Of a stretch of DNA of 64,000 nt, positions 1 to 9,430 are shown piece after piece (the first letter of the stretch is position 1; every line of letters begins with the position of its first letter). The position numbers and the translations under genes are program-made. Below the pieces are notes generated by a model. It ran no database searches and had not been told where the DNA came from. It was given only the letters and a program-made list of their open reading frames with translations. The stretch comes from Trichosphaerium sp. ATCC 40318 (taxonomy: Eukaryota > Discosea > Flabellinia > Trichosidae). The DNA is taken from assembly GCA_038496445.1 (NCBI GenBank), contig JALMLS010000228.1, positions 248,001-312,000 of the forward strand, in the 5' to 3' direction.

Positions 1-1291
1 TGACATTTTCTTTAGTACGGCCATGTACAGCCAAAAGCTACATGATTAAAGTCAGTGCAAATAGTACAATGTAAGAAATTTTTTTTTATACCTGAGCACC
101 AGCCTCTTCAATGCCCTTTGCAAGTGCTATTGTATCATCATCATTTTTTAGAATACGTATTTTAGCAAAAACTGGTATTTTTAATCCATCTGCAAGTGTT
201 TTAACTACAGTAACAATAAGCGAACCGAGTTTTAACAAAGAAGTAATTGCGAAAGTTCTCCATTGATTTTTAGCAAAATCACAAAACGAAGAGGCCATAG
301 ACCAACTCGCTTGTATTCCAGAAATTGGGATATAGCTAATTAGCATACACCCACGAGACTTGGATTGTAGTTTTCAAATAGCAACGAGTGTTGATCCGGG
401 TGGACGTCACTTCATTCACTTACTACCCCAAGCGCAAAGACATGAGTATTGTATTGAATTGTAGTATTTAAACAAGTGCATATTAACAAATAAAAAATTA
501 TGGTACATAGAACATAGCAAAGCGAAAGACAATCAAGCAAATTCATTGAAACTGAACTGTTATTTTTTTCATAAATTTCGCAGATTTACTTGACTTGTAA
601 AAAACACGTGCCTATATGAAAAACCTTTTCGGGTGTCTCTAGTAAGAAAGCACCATATCCACCTTTTCTTGCACATCGTTGTGGACAACCAAGGTTTATA
701 TCTATAGCGTCACATTGATCTTCAATTATTCTCGCTGCATCCAGTAGTATTGACGCGTCTGTTCCATTAAATTGAGCTACGAGTGGTCTGTTTATCGAAA
801 AATAGTGTAAGCCATGGAGCTAATTGCGTGTTAATAATTTTTGGGACCTGTCATCCGGAGAAGGGTCAAAATGCTTTTGTCTATATGTAGGATCCTTTCT
901 GAAGTTAAAACTATGCGTTGGATAAGTTTCGGTGGAGAAATTGATGCAAAGTCTTTTTGAATGCGTACGCATGCATCATTGGCGTATATGTGAGCTCTGC
1001 ACCATATCTAAAAGCGTATTATATTTATTTACAGAAAGAATTGTGTTTTTCTTGTATAATTCTTCGAGCGTATAGTATGCGCGTCGTACCTCCTTGTAAG
1101 CAAACGGAATGCCAATTCGGACCCATCTACCTATAAAAAGCTGTAAAATCGCTAATATACGTCTGATTATTACCATAGGTGCCACCATTAGGCGAGGAGC
1201 TCCTAATTTTTCAAATGTAGCGTAAGCTGTTGTTTCTACAAGTACATTAGCGAAATGTACCAACAGGCACTCTTGTACTTTTTTGCTCCAT
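1..1291 (-). CDS. DUS1-type tRNA-dihydrouridine synthase, 3' end beyond the left edge
   Basis: The spliced product matches the flavoenzyme family that reduces uridine to dihydrouridine in the D-loop of tRNA (Dus1 type, positions 16/17). In order I read LGAPRLMVAPMV, then VDGSELAFRLLTRR, YGAELTYTPMMHA, LVAQFNGTDAS, DAIDINLGCPQRCARKGGYG, IPVFAKIRIL and LAVHGRTKEN. These are the FMN-binding and tRNA-contacting blocks of the family. The chosen ATG at 1291 begins MEQKSTRVPV and needs a very short first intron (about 25 nt), so the first exon is less certain. One intron (205-611) is unusually long at 407 nt and starts with GCACGTG; the spacing between GYGAFL and IPVFAKIR after removing it is 19 residues, as in known DUS1 proteins. 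The C-terminal third lies outside the window. Confidence 0.9.
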
Positions 1292-1663
1292 TGTTATAGA
1301 CTTGTAGGCGTGAGTTATCTTTCTCAACATTAAATTAAGTCATTGCACGAAAATACGTTTGTTGAATACATGTTGGACAAATTATTCTTTTGCATAATTA
1401 ATTCACTTGAGCATTCCAATAGTTGAAGATGTATGACTGGTTTATGGTTCCCTGTCGACATTACTAAAGGCTCAGCAACAAGTGATCAGTAAATCACTTT
1501 CTACCACATGGTACATGTTTTATTTTGACACGTGCTATACAAGTTGTACCAAATACTTAGTCATGGCAGGGATTGTCAGGAATGGTAGAACCTGATGACT
1601 ACAAACGTTTTTGGGTTCAGTTATGACTTTACTGTACTAATATCGTGGGTAACTTCTGTTCGG
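1292..1663. other. intergenic, no gene seen
   Basis: This stretch lies between the start of the DUS1-type gene and the stop codon of the RapZ-like gene, both on the minus strand. It is AT-rich and holds one CACGTG palindrome near 1520. I see no supportable coding exon or RNA gene in it. It should contain the promoter of the DUS1-type gene and the 3' end of its upstream neighbour. Confidence 0.5.
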
Positions 1664-2373
1664 TTATTCGTTGTCCCATCCTAAATTTCGTGCTTGCTTT
1701 CTACTTCTTGCCTTTTTTCGTTTTGCATCTCTACAATTATGGCGATTCCTATTAAGGTCTCTGTGAGTTGGATCTGTGTACACAGTTACAGGAAGTTGTC
1801 CTAATTCATATCTCTCTTTAGCAAGCAGTTCAACATACGACACTAAATAACAAAAAAATTAGCTAAAAAATATGGTTCTTTGCAAGTCACGTGCCAGAAC
1901 GGTGTCTTCCTATTAGACAACCTATAGCAATAGTAGCAGAGATTGTATCTTCGCAATTATCAAGATCAATATCGTTTTCAAGGAAAGTTATGATGGAGTC
2001 ATGTACTGAACTGACTGTCTCTTCGTAATGTCTTCAAAATGCGTTAATAAACACATAATAGCATCACACGATCACTGGTACCTTGCAACGCGCTTGTCAG
2101 ATAAAAATTCTTTCCTTAAAGCCTAGTCTGCGGTTAGACTCTTCAGTGATGTATTTCCAATCGGGAAGTATATTTAAAGTTCAGGTGTACCTTGTCTAGT
2201 CCTGTGTAGCGTTTAAGGAAGTCTGATTTTGGGCTGGGTAATTTTTGAATATTGTACACTCTTATCAAGTTTGGATAGTCTCCACTCGATTTAGGAACGC
2301 CAAATCTATGCCCAAACGATACAAACGTCAGTGCTAACGTGATTTGCCTAAAACGCTCTAAGAATACACCCAC
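1664..2373 (-). CDS. stand-alone RapZ C-terminal domain protein
   Basis: Four exons give a short protein that covers only the C-terminal domain of bacterial RapZ (YvcJ, UPF0042). I see SFGHRFGVP near the start, then YTGLDK, then ATIAIGCLIGRHRSVS and a C-terminal basic tail ending in GWDNE. In bacteria this domain binds small RNA and senses a sugar-phosphate signal, while the N-terminal part is a P-loop ATPase; no P-loop is present here. The HRS and IGC motifs that mark the family are intact. Joining exon 3 to exon 4 requires a GC-AG intron (1843-1894) whose donor reads GCACGTG; any GT donor nearby breaks the frame. Eukaryotic copies without the ATPase half are known in fungi and plants, but their role is unclear. 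The KKARSRKQAR tail could bind RNA or act as a nuclear signal; that is inference. Confidence 0.75.
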
Positions 2374-2690
2374 ATATTATACACGCGAGACATACTGTTT
2401 CCTGGCCATTATAATAAAATTATGCCGAAATTGTGGTGAACAGTTAAGCAAGAATAGTGATCAAACTTGCGTCAAAATACGTTTGAAGACGTATAAACGT
2501 ATGTGGTTTAGTTGTTGTCATCGTACACATCGTTGAATATGTTTGAATTGCTTTTTTTGTAAAGGTTACACTACACGAAACTACGTGGCATCGTAGCCTA
2601 CAGGCATAAGGTAAACCCGTTTAGACCGCCACGAATCTTAAATCCTAGACCCACTCCTAAAAAACCATCGCGATCGTGACATAGAGCATA
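2374..2690. other. short region between divergent genes
   Basis: This interval separates the RapZ-like gene (minus) from the filamin-like gene (plus) and should hold both promoters. One plus-strand reading near 2430 gives CRNCGEQL followed by another Cys-containing segment, which faintly recalls an RNase P Rpr2/Rpp21 zinc ribbon. I could not build an intact gene with a start codon and consistent splicing, so I do not annotate it. Confidence 0.35.
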
Positions 2691-3378
2691 ATGGCAGCAC
2701 CAGGTACCGTTTTTTAGTTGGTTACTAAACTGCGAAAGCGTGTCTCGTTCAAACCCACTATCGACCTCAATAACACGTATTTCGACCGTAATTAACTCAT
2801 TAATGCGTTTAGCGAAAAAACGATCGTTAAAAGTACAAATTTCTGGCAAAGGACTAAAAGGAGGCTCTATTGGTACGCTACATTGTTTGTTTGAGGTGTA
2901 TCGCTCATATTTTTCTAGACAACATCCAAGACAGGCAAATTACTGTGCAATTGATTGACGGCGAGGGTAAACCGCGTCTCGACATACAATATCCTACTTT
3001 TAGCTATTTTTCTATTTATTACTATTCAGCCGCTTTTTATGATTCTTAACTACTCCTCACGGATAACCTCCTGTCATGCGTAATTGAAGACCTCCAGAGA
3101 ACATCAGTCAAATTTACTAAAGTGCGCCAACCAAACGGTACGCCCGCCCGAATACGCTTAAAACCAACAACGTATAATACTCGTTGCTTTAAACTACTTT
3201 CTACAACGCATCTATTGCTGACAGCCGATTTCTAGGCAGTTTTTTGATTACATATGAACCACAATCACCTGGTACATACTTCATAAGCCTTTTCTTATAC
3301 AAGAGTATGCTAAATCGTGGTAAAAAGTTCATGCCAAAGTTTGTCAGCGAGGTACAAAACACCATCTCAATAAAATAG
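2691..3378 (+). CDS. small filamin-type Ig-fold domain protein
   Basis: After removing short introns the reading starts MAAPAKKRSLKVQISGKG, continues through LKGGSIDNIQDRQITVQLID, and ends with NGSFLITYEP QSPGTYFISL and a short tail. This is the order expected of one filamin repeat: the V-x-G-x-GL..G strand, the F-x-V-x-x-x-D strand, and the late G-x-Y-x-V-x-Y-x-P...G-x-Y-x-I block. Filamin repeats bind actin-linked partners or serve as rod modules. The product would have a single repeat and no actin-binding calponin domain. The splice in the middle (donor near 2970, acceptor near 3088) has more than one workable choice, so the central residues are uncertain. The next gene, also plus strand, encodes a WH2 actin regulator, which fits a cytoskeletal role. 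Confidence 0.5.
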
Positions 3379-3532
3379 ATTCTCCACTTTCTTTTCCCTC
3401 TGAACTTACTTTATATCATAGCTTCTTGTGCCTAGCGCAAGCGCTTCTTCTTCTACATCACCTACGGCATCAGCGAGACATACTAAACAAAGAAGGAAGA
3501 TCACACCTAGAAATAAACGCGAAGCAAAAAAA

Positions 3533-5174
3533 ATGAGCTTTCAAGAAAAATTGAAAACAGAAGCAGAGGCTGAATATGAAGCCTTCTTAAAATCACAAAA
3601 GGGAGAAGCACCAGTTTCACCTGTTGTAGCGCCTTTAGCGGCACCTATACCTATACCGGAAGAACCAGCATCAGTTCCTGAACCAGCTGAGAAACAAGCA
3701 CCAACACCAGAACCTAAGGCGCCTGAACCTATAGAACAAGCTCCTGAGCCACCTAAGGAACAACCTGAACCACCTGTAGAAGAAAACGGTACGAAATCTG
3801 TTGAAGAACCAGAGAAACAACCAGTTGAGGCCGAAATGCAACCAAAAGAAGAAGTCAAAGAAACACCAAAAGAAACGCCTCAGCCATCATCCAACCCTGA
3901 ACCAAGTCAACCAGAAGAACCTAAACCTGTAGCATCTAGTGATGGACCTGGACCTTTAAGAACACGGAGTAATAGTTTCAGAGACTTACAACCTGAGCAT
4001 GCTGATACTATTGATGGTATTGGTACATTTAGAAAAAGGAAATCAAGCGAAAATATATTACAAAACTTGCCCAAGTTAACTGAAAAACCTGAAAAGAAAG
4101 TGAGTTTCAATAACCAAGTTGATATATGGCAGGTTACGTAAGTTATTCGTGTATATATACATTTCATAGACTAACACTGGTATTTATTGTAGTCCTACAC
4201 CAACAGAAGAGGGGTACATGAAGGATATTAAAGTAGCTTCTAGAAATTTAAATATTTATCACGTGAGTGTTACTCTCAGTCTTTGTTTTGCTCTTTGTTA
4301 TGTGGTATTAATGTTTTATAGAACAATGGAGATATCAAAGGATTATCTCATGTTGAGGCTCTTGTAGAATTAGCCGATTCTGTACAGCAAATAGGCCACT
4401 ATTTGGTATGGTTTGTTTTATCCTTTTTTTTTTCAATTTTTTTTTGTTGCATTCTTTGGGCGTTTATTAATTATATTGTACGAAGGTCAATAACTTTGAA
4501 AATGTAACACTTTCATTAACAAACCACGACGAAGATTTAATGGAGAAAGTCCAACAACATTTGGCTTTATTGAGAACATTTGTAGGCCTGGTACGTATTT
4601 TCATAAAGTTTATGCGCCTCATATATCTTAGGACCCTGGTTTTGCTCCTCCACCACCGCCTGCCTTTGAAGAAGAATTTAACGCTGGTTTCTTGGGAGAT
4701 GCGCCACCACCTCCACCAGGGGATAGTCCAATCGGTGACTCATCAGGCATAGATGCTATTGCACCATTTGCCGATATGGTGCGAATACATTTATTTAATT
4801 TTGACTTATAAACAACCTCAGGGAGCCCCACCACCTTTGCCTGATATTAATAATGAACCACCTCGTCCTGCAATGATGGGAGGACTTGCTGGAGCTCTAA
4901 GTAATGTACATTTGAAAAAAACGCCAGCTAAGAGCGAAACTGATTTACCACCATTACCAAGAAGTCCAAGAGATGATATTGCTGCTGCAATATCTCAAGG
5001 TATAAAATTGAAGCATGTAGAAAGGTACAGTGGTCTTAGTTATTGGTTTCTAAACGATATATTTACCCTGAGTTTAGCGATGATGCGCAAGGAAATTTTG
5101 AAATTGCAGGGTCTCTTACTGATTGGCAAGCAAGTTTACGACAAACAGATAATGGAAGTGACTTGTTCAATTAA
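3533..5174 (+). CDS. proline-rich WH2-domain actin regulator
   Basis: The protein begins MSFQEKLKTEAEAEYEAFLK at the first good ATG. About 200 residues of acidic, Pro/Glu-rich sequence follow, then a helical segment (EALVELADSVQQIGHYL to EKVQQHLALLRTFVGL). Two polyproline stretches (FAPPPPPAF, DAPPPPPGD) precede a WH2 motif, DDIAAAISQGIKLKHVE, where the LKHVE matches the actin-binding LKKV signature. The last exon adds an acidic tail with one Trp (SLTDWQASLRQTD) before the stop at 5174. Polyproline would bind profilin or SH3 partners and WH2 would bind monomeric actin, as in WASP, SCAR and WASH proteins. I do not see the canonical Arp2/3-binding DEWD tail, so I do not assign it to a named WASP subfamily. 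The final acceptor has two candidate sites 5 nt apart; the one chosen keeps the acidic tail. Confidence 0.7.
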
Positions 5175-5560
5175 CTTGAGATAAAAAAAAAAGAGGCAAA
5201 GAACTTGTACATTTTCTTTTCTACAACGTTATAACTCAATGGTGAGAAACGTGCAAAAAAATACATACACGTGTAAATTGATAAAGTTGTGTTATTGTTG
5301 GTTTGGTGCTAAAGCGAAAACTTGAATTGTAAATCGTGTGCAGCTTTTGTTTTTGAAATAAAAGACTTTCACTCGTAGAGTGATGGAGATGGTACAACCT
5401 AAGAAACAAGGTTGTAATTCCTTGTCGGCATCTGTAAGTACCTATTGGCTGTATCACGTGCGTGTACATTAAGCCAGGATATGGTTCATTGAATTTCTTT
5501 TTTTTCAAAACATCCCTAAAAGTTTCAAAAAACCAAACAAGCAGTTGGATAACAACACGT

Positions 5561-7740
5561 ATGGGAAACATATTTAACCGTAAGAGGAGAACGCAGGCGC
5601 CAGTTAGCGACATAAGCGCTTCAGAAGAGAGCGAAAAAGCATTAGACATTGATTCAGGCCACTCAATCAGTATAGTATGTATTGTTAGCACATTAGAATT
5701 AAAATTAACGGGTGTACAGAGAACTTTGACAGGAAAAACTTTATGGATAACAGTTGAACCTTCTAATACTGTTGAAGAGCTTAAACAGATGATCTATGAC
5801 GTAGACGGTGTCCCAGAGGACCAACAGCGTCTTATATACGCCGGTACGCGTATTTTTTTAAAGAACTAAAGCAATATCGTTCAAACGCTTATTAACACAG
5901 GTAAACAACTTGAGGACGGGCGAACGATGGAAGAATACCATCTTACAGGTAAAAACAAAAAAAGCCGATCATTCAACTAAAAAATACTCTTTCGCAGATT
6001 CTTTCAGTAAGCTTCAGAACGAAGCCCAGATAGCTGCTGGTGCTCTTATTAGTCTAAGAGACGAAGACCTTTACACTGGCCCCGAAGTTCACTTAGTACT
6101 CCGTCTACGTGGAGGTATGTACCATGAGACGAGCGGGCGTAATGATATGCATAACATTGCAACACGTGAGCCACGAACTCGCAAAGTTAAAGAGGTTAAT
6201 GTACGATCAAAAAAACCCCAGTTGAAACTTTTTTTTGTTGACTCTTTGTCTTTAGAAGAATTTCATCTATGTAAAGACAGAAACAGGGTCTGTACTGGAA
6301 ATACCTGTATCGAAAGCAAGGATATCAGGAAAGGAAATTAGAAGTACGTGTAGGAACAAGGTTTTATGTGGAGGGTAAAAACATTTAATGGATCTTACCC
6401 GAAAAAAAAACCCCTTATTCATTAACACCCTTTACAGAACTTGTGAAAAAGAAGTTACACATCGAATCAATGTCAGTTGATGAGCTTAAAAAAATGGCAT
6501 TTGATACAGTACAAGAGGATTGACAAGAAAGCAAAGAGGTTCGTTTCTAAACCAAAAATTAAAAAAAATTCGGGGTTTGCTTAAACTGGTTGTTGTAGAG
6601 CAATTCTGATAACAAATTGCTTGATATACCGAAAGAAGATCTAAAAGTAAGCCTACTAATAAGAAACAAAATAAATAATAAACCTACTTTTATTGCACAC
6701 GTGTTGAAACAATGAAGAGATTTTATAACTCATCTTTTTTTGTAGAAAATGTTGATCAAAGAGAACGAGCTTCGAAAGTCTCCAGAAACACAGGCTCTAT
6801 ACAAAAAAGCAGAAATGACAGATGAAACAGATTGGATGGAAGTTACAGATATGTTACAAAGACAGATACTCCGTGACTATGGTCTTGATGAAGTAGACTT
6901 GGAAAAAGGTAAGCAAAATATAGCTCCAAGTATTTCAAACTGACGGCTTCGCTTCTAGGTTTATTCTCACTCAGGACCGCTACAAAGCGGTTTCCAGAAC
7001 TATCTGATATCCCTCTTTATGTAAAGTACAACAGAGCAAGACAAGGTGACCTAACTGTTGGTGATCCTGCACCAAATGTTCCATTGGTTACTCTTGATGA
7101 AGTGAAAGTACATAGTCTTTGACCTTGCTTGTTTATTTTCTAATTGTTGTAGTGCGACTTGCACGATTACTGTAGTTCATCTAGACCTTTATTGTTAATG
7201 GCAGGATCATACACGTGACCACCATTGCGCGGTTTGATGAAGCATATTGAAATTCTTTTCAATGATTTCAAAGACCGTGCAGACTTTCTTTGCGTTTATA
7301 TTCTCGAAGCGCATGCTCAAGACGAATGGTATTCATATCTCTTTCTTCATAAAATGAACATAAGAACTATAGTTACTAAGATATTTGTAGGCCTATTTCA
7401 AGCGCAAGATTTCATGATGGCGAACCAGTCATTTTGATTCAACAAAAAACAATATCTGAGCGTGTTGAGACAGCCAAAGCATTCGTAAAACGTTATGAAA
7501 CTGAAGTACCTGTTGTATGTGATACTATGACCAACGAGTTTGAGAAAAAATATGCTCCTTGGCCTGTAAGGTTCTACATAGTAAACAACAGGAAAATGGC
7601 TCACATTGAAAATCCAGAGGTAAAAAAATGTCTTTTTTCTTTTTTGCCACGTGGTTCAACCATGTACTCACTTTTTCTTAAAGGGATGCACGTATTATAT
7701 CGGTCGTGTACGTAAAGCGTTAGAATCCATACTGGATTAG
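5561..7740 (+). CDS. ubiquitin-like domain fused to deiodinase-like selenoprotein
   Basis: The start MGNIFNRKRR could be N-myristoylated. A ubiquitin-like domain follows: TLTGKTLWITVEPSNTVEEL, DGVPEDQQRLIYAG, KQLEDGRTMEEYHL, then an insert of about 30 residues, then EVHLVLRLRGG with MYHETSGRND directly after the GG. A second partial ubiquitin-like segment (NFIYVKTETGSVLEIPV, LVKKKLHIESMSVDELKKM) leads into the deiodinase region: WMEVTDMLQRQILRDYG, YVKYNRARQGDLTVGDPAP, then RPLLLMAGSYT, an in-frame UGA at 7216-7218, and PPLRGLMKH. The context T-U-PP is the catalytic selenocysteine site of iodothyronine deiodinases, which reductively remove iodine; protist homologues have unknown substrates. 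Thioredoxin-fold landmarks FLCVYILEAHAQDEW and FYIVNN follow, with the stop at 7740. All exon joins keep frame; an intron at 6509-6598 bridges the two halves and removes another UGA. Cleavage after RLRGG by a deubiquitinase would release the enzyme; that is inference. Confidence 0.85.
7216..7218 (+). other. UGA codon read as selenocysteine
   Basis: This UGA is in frame within a single exon; the protein matches deiodinases on both sides (AGSYT before, PPLRGLMKH after). It sits exactly where known deiodinases have selenocysteine. No splice choice removes it without destroying conserved residues. It also overlaps one of the CACGTG palindromes (7212-7217). Confidence 0.85.
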
Positions 7741-7753
7741 ATATCTTGAAAAT

Positions 7754-7837
7754 CACATGAACAAGAATGAAGCTTCCTTTGGCAAAGCCTTTTTTACAAG
7801 GCACCAAGGTAATTATGCTGACATACATTTGTTTGTG
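7754..7837 (+). promoter_or_regulatory. SECIS element candidate in the 3' UTR of the selenoprotein gene
   Basis: Fourteen bases after the stop a structure fits a eukaryotic SECIS. Helix I pairs 7754-7757 with 7834-7837 and 7760-7764 with 7829-7833 (nine pairs, two-base bulge). The SECIS core has AUGA at 7767-7770 opposite GA at 7820-7821, allowing the tandem sheared G-A pairs bound by SBP2. Helix II pairs 7771-7773 with 7817-7819 and 7776-7782 with 7804-7809 across an internal loop. Three unpaired A residues lie at 7784-7786, and a mini-stem 7787-7791 / 7798-7802 closes the top, as in form II elements. The internal loop in helix II is larger than usual, so this is strong but not certain. Confidence 0.7.
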
Positions 7838-7989
7838 TATCAAGTTGTACTTGTAGTATAAATAAATAAACACATTGTGGACGGCGTAAAGCTGATCAAA
7901 AACTCCACAAACAGCATTATTTAGCAATTTAACATACACTTTACAAATCTTAATAACACAAAAGAGTACTAAGTTCCTTACGTAATTAG

Positions 7990-8988
7990 CTAAAGCCTCC
8001 AACAACAGTAGGTTTTAGGGTAGTGTTTATCCAAAATACAGCAATAAAGCCGTCTTATATGCGCTCCTTTCAGTGCTCTCAACCCAACACGTGTCACATT
8101 AGTGTGGCTAAGATAGATAGTATGAACACCAACCAATGCTTTGACACCTTCATCAGTTACATATGTGTAATGAAGATTTATGGTGTGAACGCCAGCTAGT
8201 GCTTTGATGCCTTCATCTGTAGCACAAGTCTGAGAAAGATTTATGGTATGCACACCAGCTAGTGCTTTGATACCTTCATCTGTCACACAAGTGTACCGAA
8301 GATTTATTGTATGAACACCAACCAACGCTTTTACACCTTTATCTGTCACACGTGTATCACATAGATTTATAGTATGCGCGCCAGCCAATGCTTTGACTCC
8401 TTTATCTGTTACACAAGTGCGACAAAGATCAATTGTATGAACACCAGCCAATAATATGATACTTTCATCAGTCACACTTGTATAGGAAAGATTAATTGTA
8501 TGTGCACCAACCAACGCTTTGACACCTTTGTCTGTCACACAAGTATCAGAAAGATCAATTTTATGCACACCAGCAAGTGCAATGATGCCTTTATCTGTCA
8601 CGTTAGTCCGAGAAAGGTCTATTGTATGGACACCTGCCAGTGCTTGTACAAGTTTTTGTTGAACATGACGAATACAAATAGAAATAGAAAAGGCGTCCTT
8701 GAGGTGCTTTCTGAATTGTCTTGCTGTTATAATGTAATAAATCCTTACATTACACGATCTTAAATAAAAAGGGTAGTTCTGTTCGTGATATCTTTCAAGT
8801 TGTTCTTGGTTTTCTATTTTAATAATGCGTGCTGGTGGTGTATAGTCTAAGTAATCTTGTGCTATATCCAAAAACAGTGTACATGTTAGTCTTACATACA
8901 GACTGTAGCTTTTCGGAACACAACGAAGGATTCTAACCAATATTTCGTATGGTAGAGCACCAAGCAATCCAGCTGTGTGGGTTTCCAT
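7990..8988 (-). CDS. F-box protein with ten 21-residue leucine-rich repeats
   Basis: A single-exon gene of 332 codons. Residues about 8-50 form an F-box (ALPYEILVRILRCVP and a following helix with TCTLFLDIA), the part that docks to Skp1 in SCF ubiquitin ligases. From residue 113 to about 317 there are ten leucine-rich units of 21 residues with the pattern VTDEGIKALAGVHTINLSxT, which would form the substrate-binding curve. The repeats are nearly identical in DNA as well as protein, so recent duplication or gene conversion is likely. The gene converges with the selenoprotein gene; its stop lies about 150 bp from the SECIS candidate. The substrate is unknown. The same family recurs at 14355-15257 and, more diverged, at 57254-58319. 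Confidence 0.85.
   Translation of the reverse strand: METHTAGLLGALPYEILVRILRCVPKSYSLYVRLTCTLFLDIAQDYLDYTPPARIIKIENQEQLERYHEQNYPFYLRSCNVRIYYIITARQFRKHLKDAFSISICIRHVQQKLVQALAGVHTIDLSRTNVTDKGIIALAGVHKIDLSDTCVTDKGVKALVGAHTINLSYTSVTDESIILLAGVHTIDLCRTCVTDKGVKALAGAHTINLCDTRVTDKGVKALVGVHTINLRYTCVTDEGIKALAGVHTINLSQTCATDEGIKALAGVHTINLHYTYVTDEGVKALVGVHTIYLSHTNVTRVGLRALKGAHIRRLYCCILDKHYPKTYCCWRL
8038..8652 (-). repeat. 63-bp coding repeat array (LRR units)
   Basis: Ten tandem units of 63 bp encode the leucine-rich repeats of the F-box protein. Units share long identical stretches around the codons for VTDEG and KALAGVHTI, while the residues between LS and VT vary. This is the pattern expected if the framework is homogenised and the exposed positions diversify. 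Confidence 0.8.
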
Positions 8989-9169
8989 TTAAACGTTACT
9001 TTCTAGGCTTATGGTGGCGAAGTAGAGTAGTAATAATTTACCTATTGTGGTCGTACGAGAAGATGCGACAGTGAAAATTTCTATCTAGTACTACCTTTCC
9101 GAAGTATTCTGTGAATAATATGCGAATCAGCCTAAGGCACTGATGATGTCTTAACAATTGTAATAATCG

Positions 9170-9430
9170 CTGTGGTCACCGAGACGGTGGACCCTATTGG
9201 GTCGGTCTTGATAAGCAGGACAGTTTTAAACGCGAGCAGCAGCAAAGGCGCCCAAATAGGCAGTAGCCAAGACAACGAAGGCGGTGTTCCAGTATAGACA
9301 GCTGGAATGTGGACATGGAAGTCGTCATCCTCTAACTTCTCACCAGCCGAATTGGGACGTGCCGAAAATGGATGGCGCTAAACTGCCTTAGCCACCGCTG
9401 CGATCGCCCCGGCTCGACCCAGAAACTAAA
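9170..9430 (+). pseudogene. decayed fragment of large-subunit rRNA
   Basis: The stretch contains blocks typical of the LSU rRNA core in order: GATAAGCAGGACAG near 9210, ACATGGAAGTCG near 9312, CTCACCAGCCGAA near 9342, and GAAAATGGATGGCGCT near 9364. In intact nuclear LSU rRNA these blocks flank a conserved GGAGTGTGTAAC segment, which is missing here. It is clearly more GC-rich than its surroundings. I read it as a dispersed, non-functional piece of an rRNA gene inserted between protein genes. The exact ends are uncertain by a few tens of bases, and it could also be a divergent organellar copy. Confidence 0.65.

Noticed and set aside
2389-2536. Plus-strand reading with CRNCGEQL resembling an RNase P Rpr2/Rpp21 zinc ribbon
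   Set aside because: No start codon upstream, it abuts the divergent RapZ-like gene, and I could not find splicing that yields two proper Cys pairs.
3541-3858. Open minus-strand frame opposite the Pro/Glu-rich part of the WH2 gene
   Set aside because: It is a low-complexity shadow of the repetitive coding strand.
6521-6523. A second in-frame UGA in the ubiquitin-deiodinase gene as another selenocysteine
   Set aside because: A GT-AG intron at 6509-6598 removes it and keeps frame, and the context is not a redox site.
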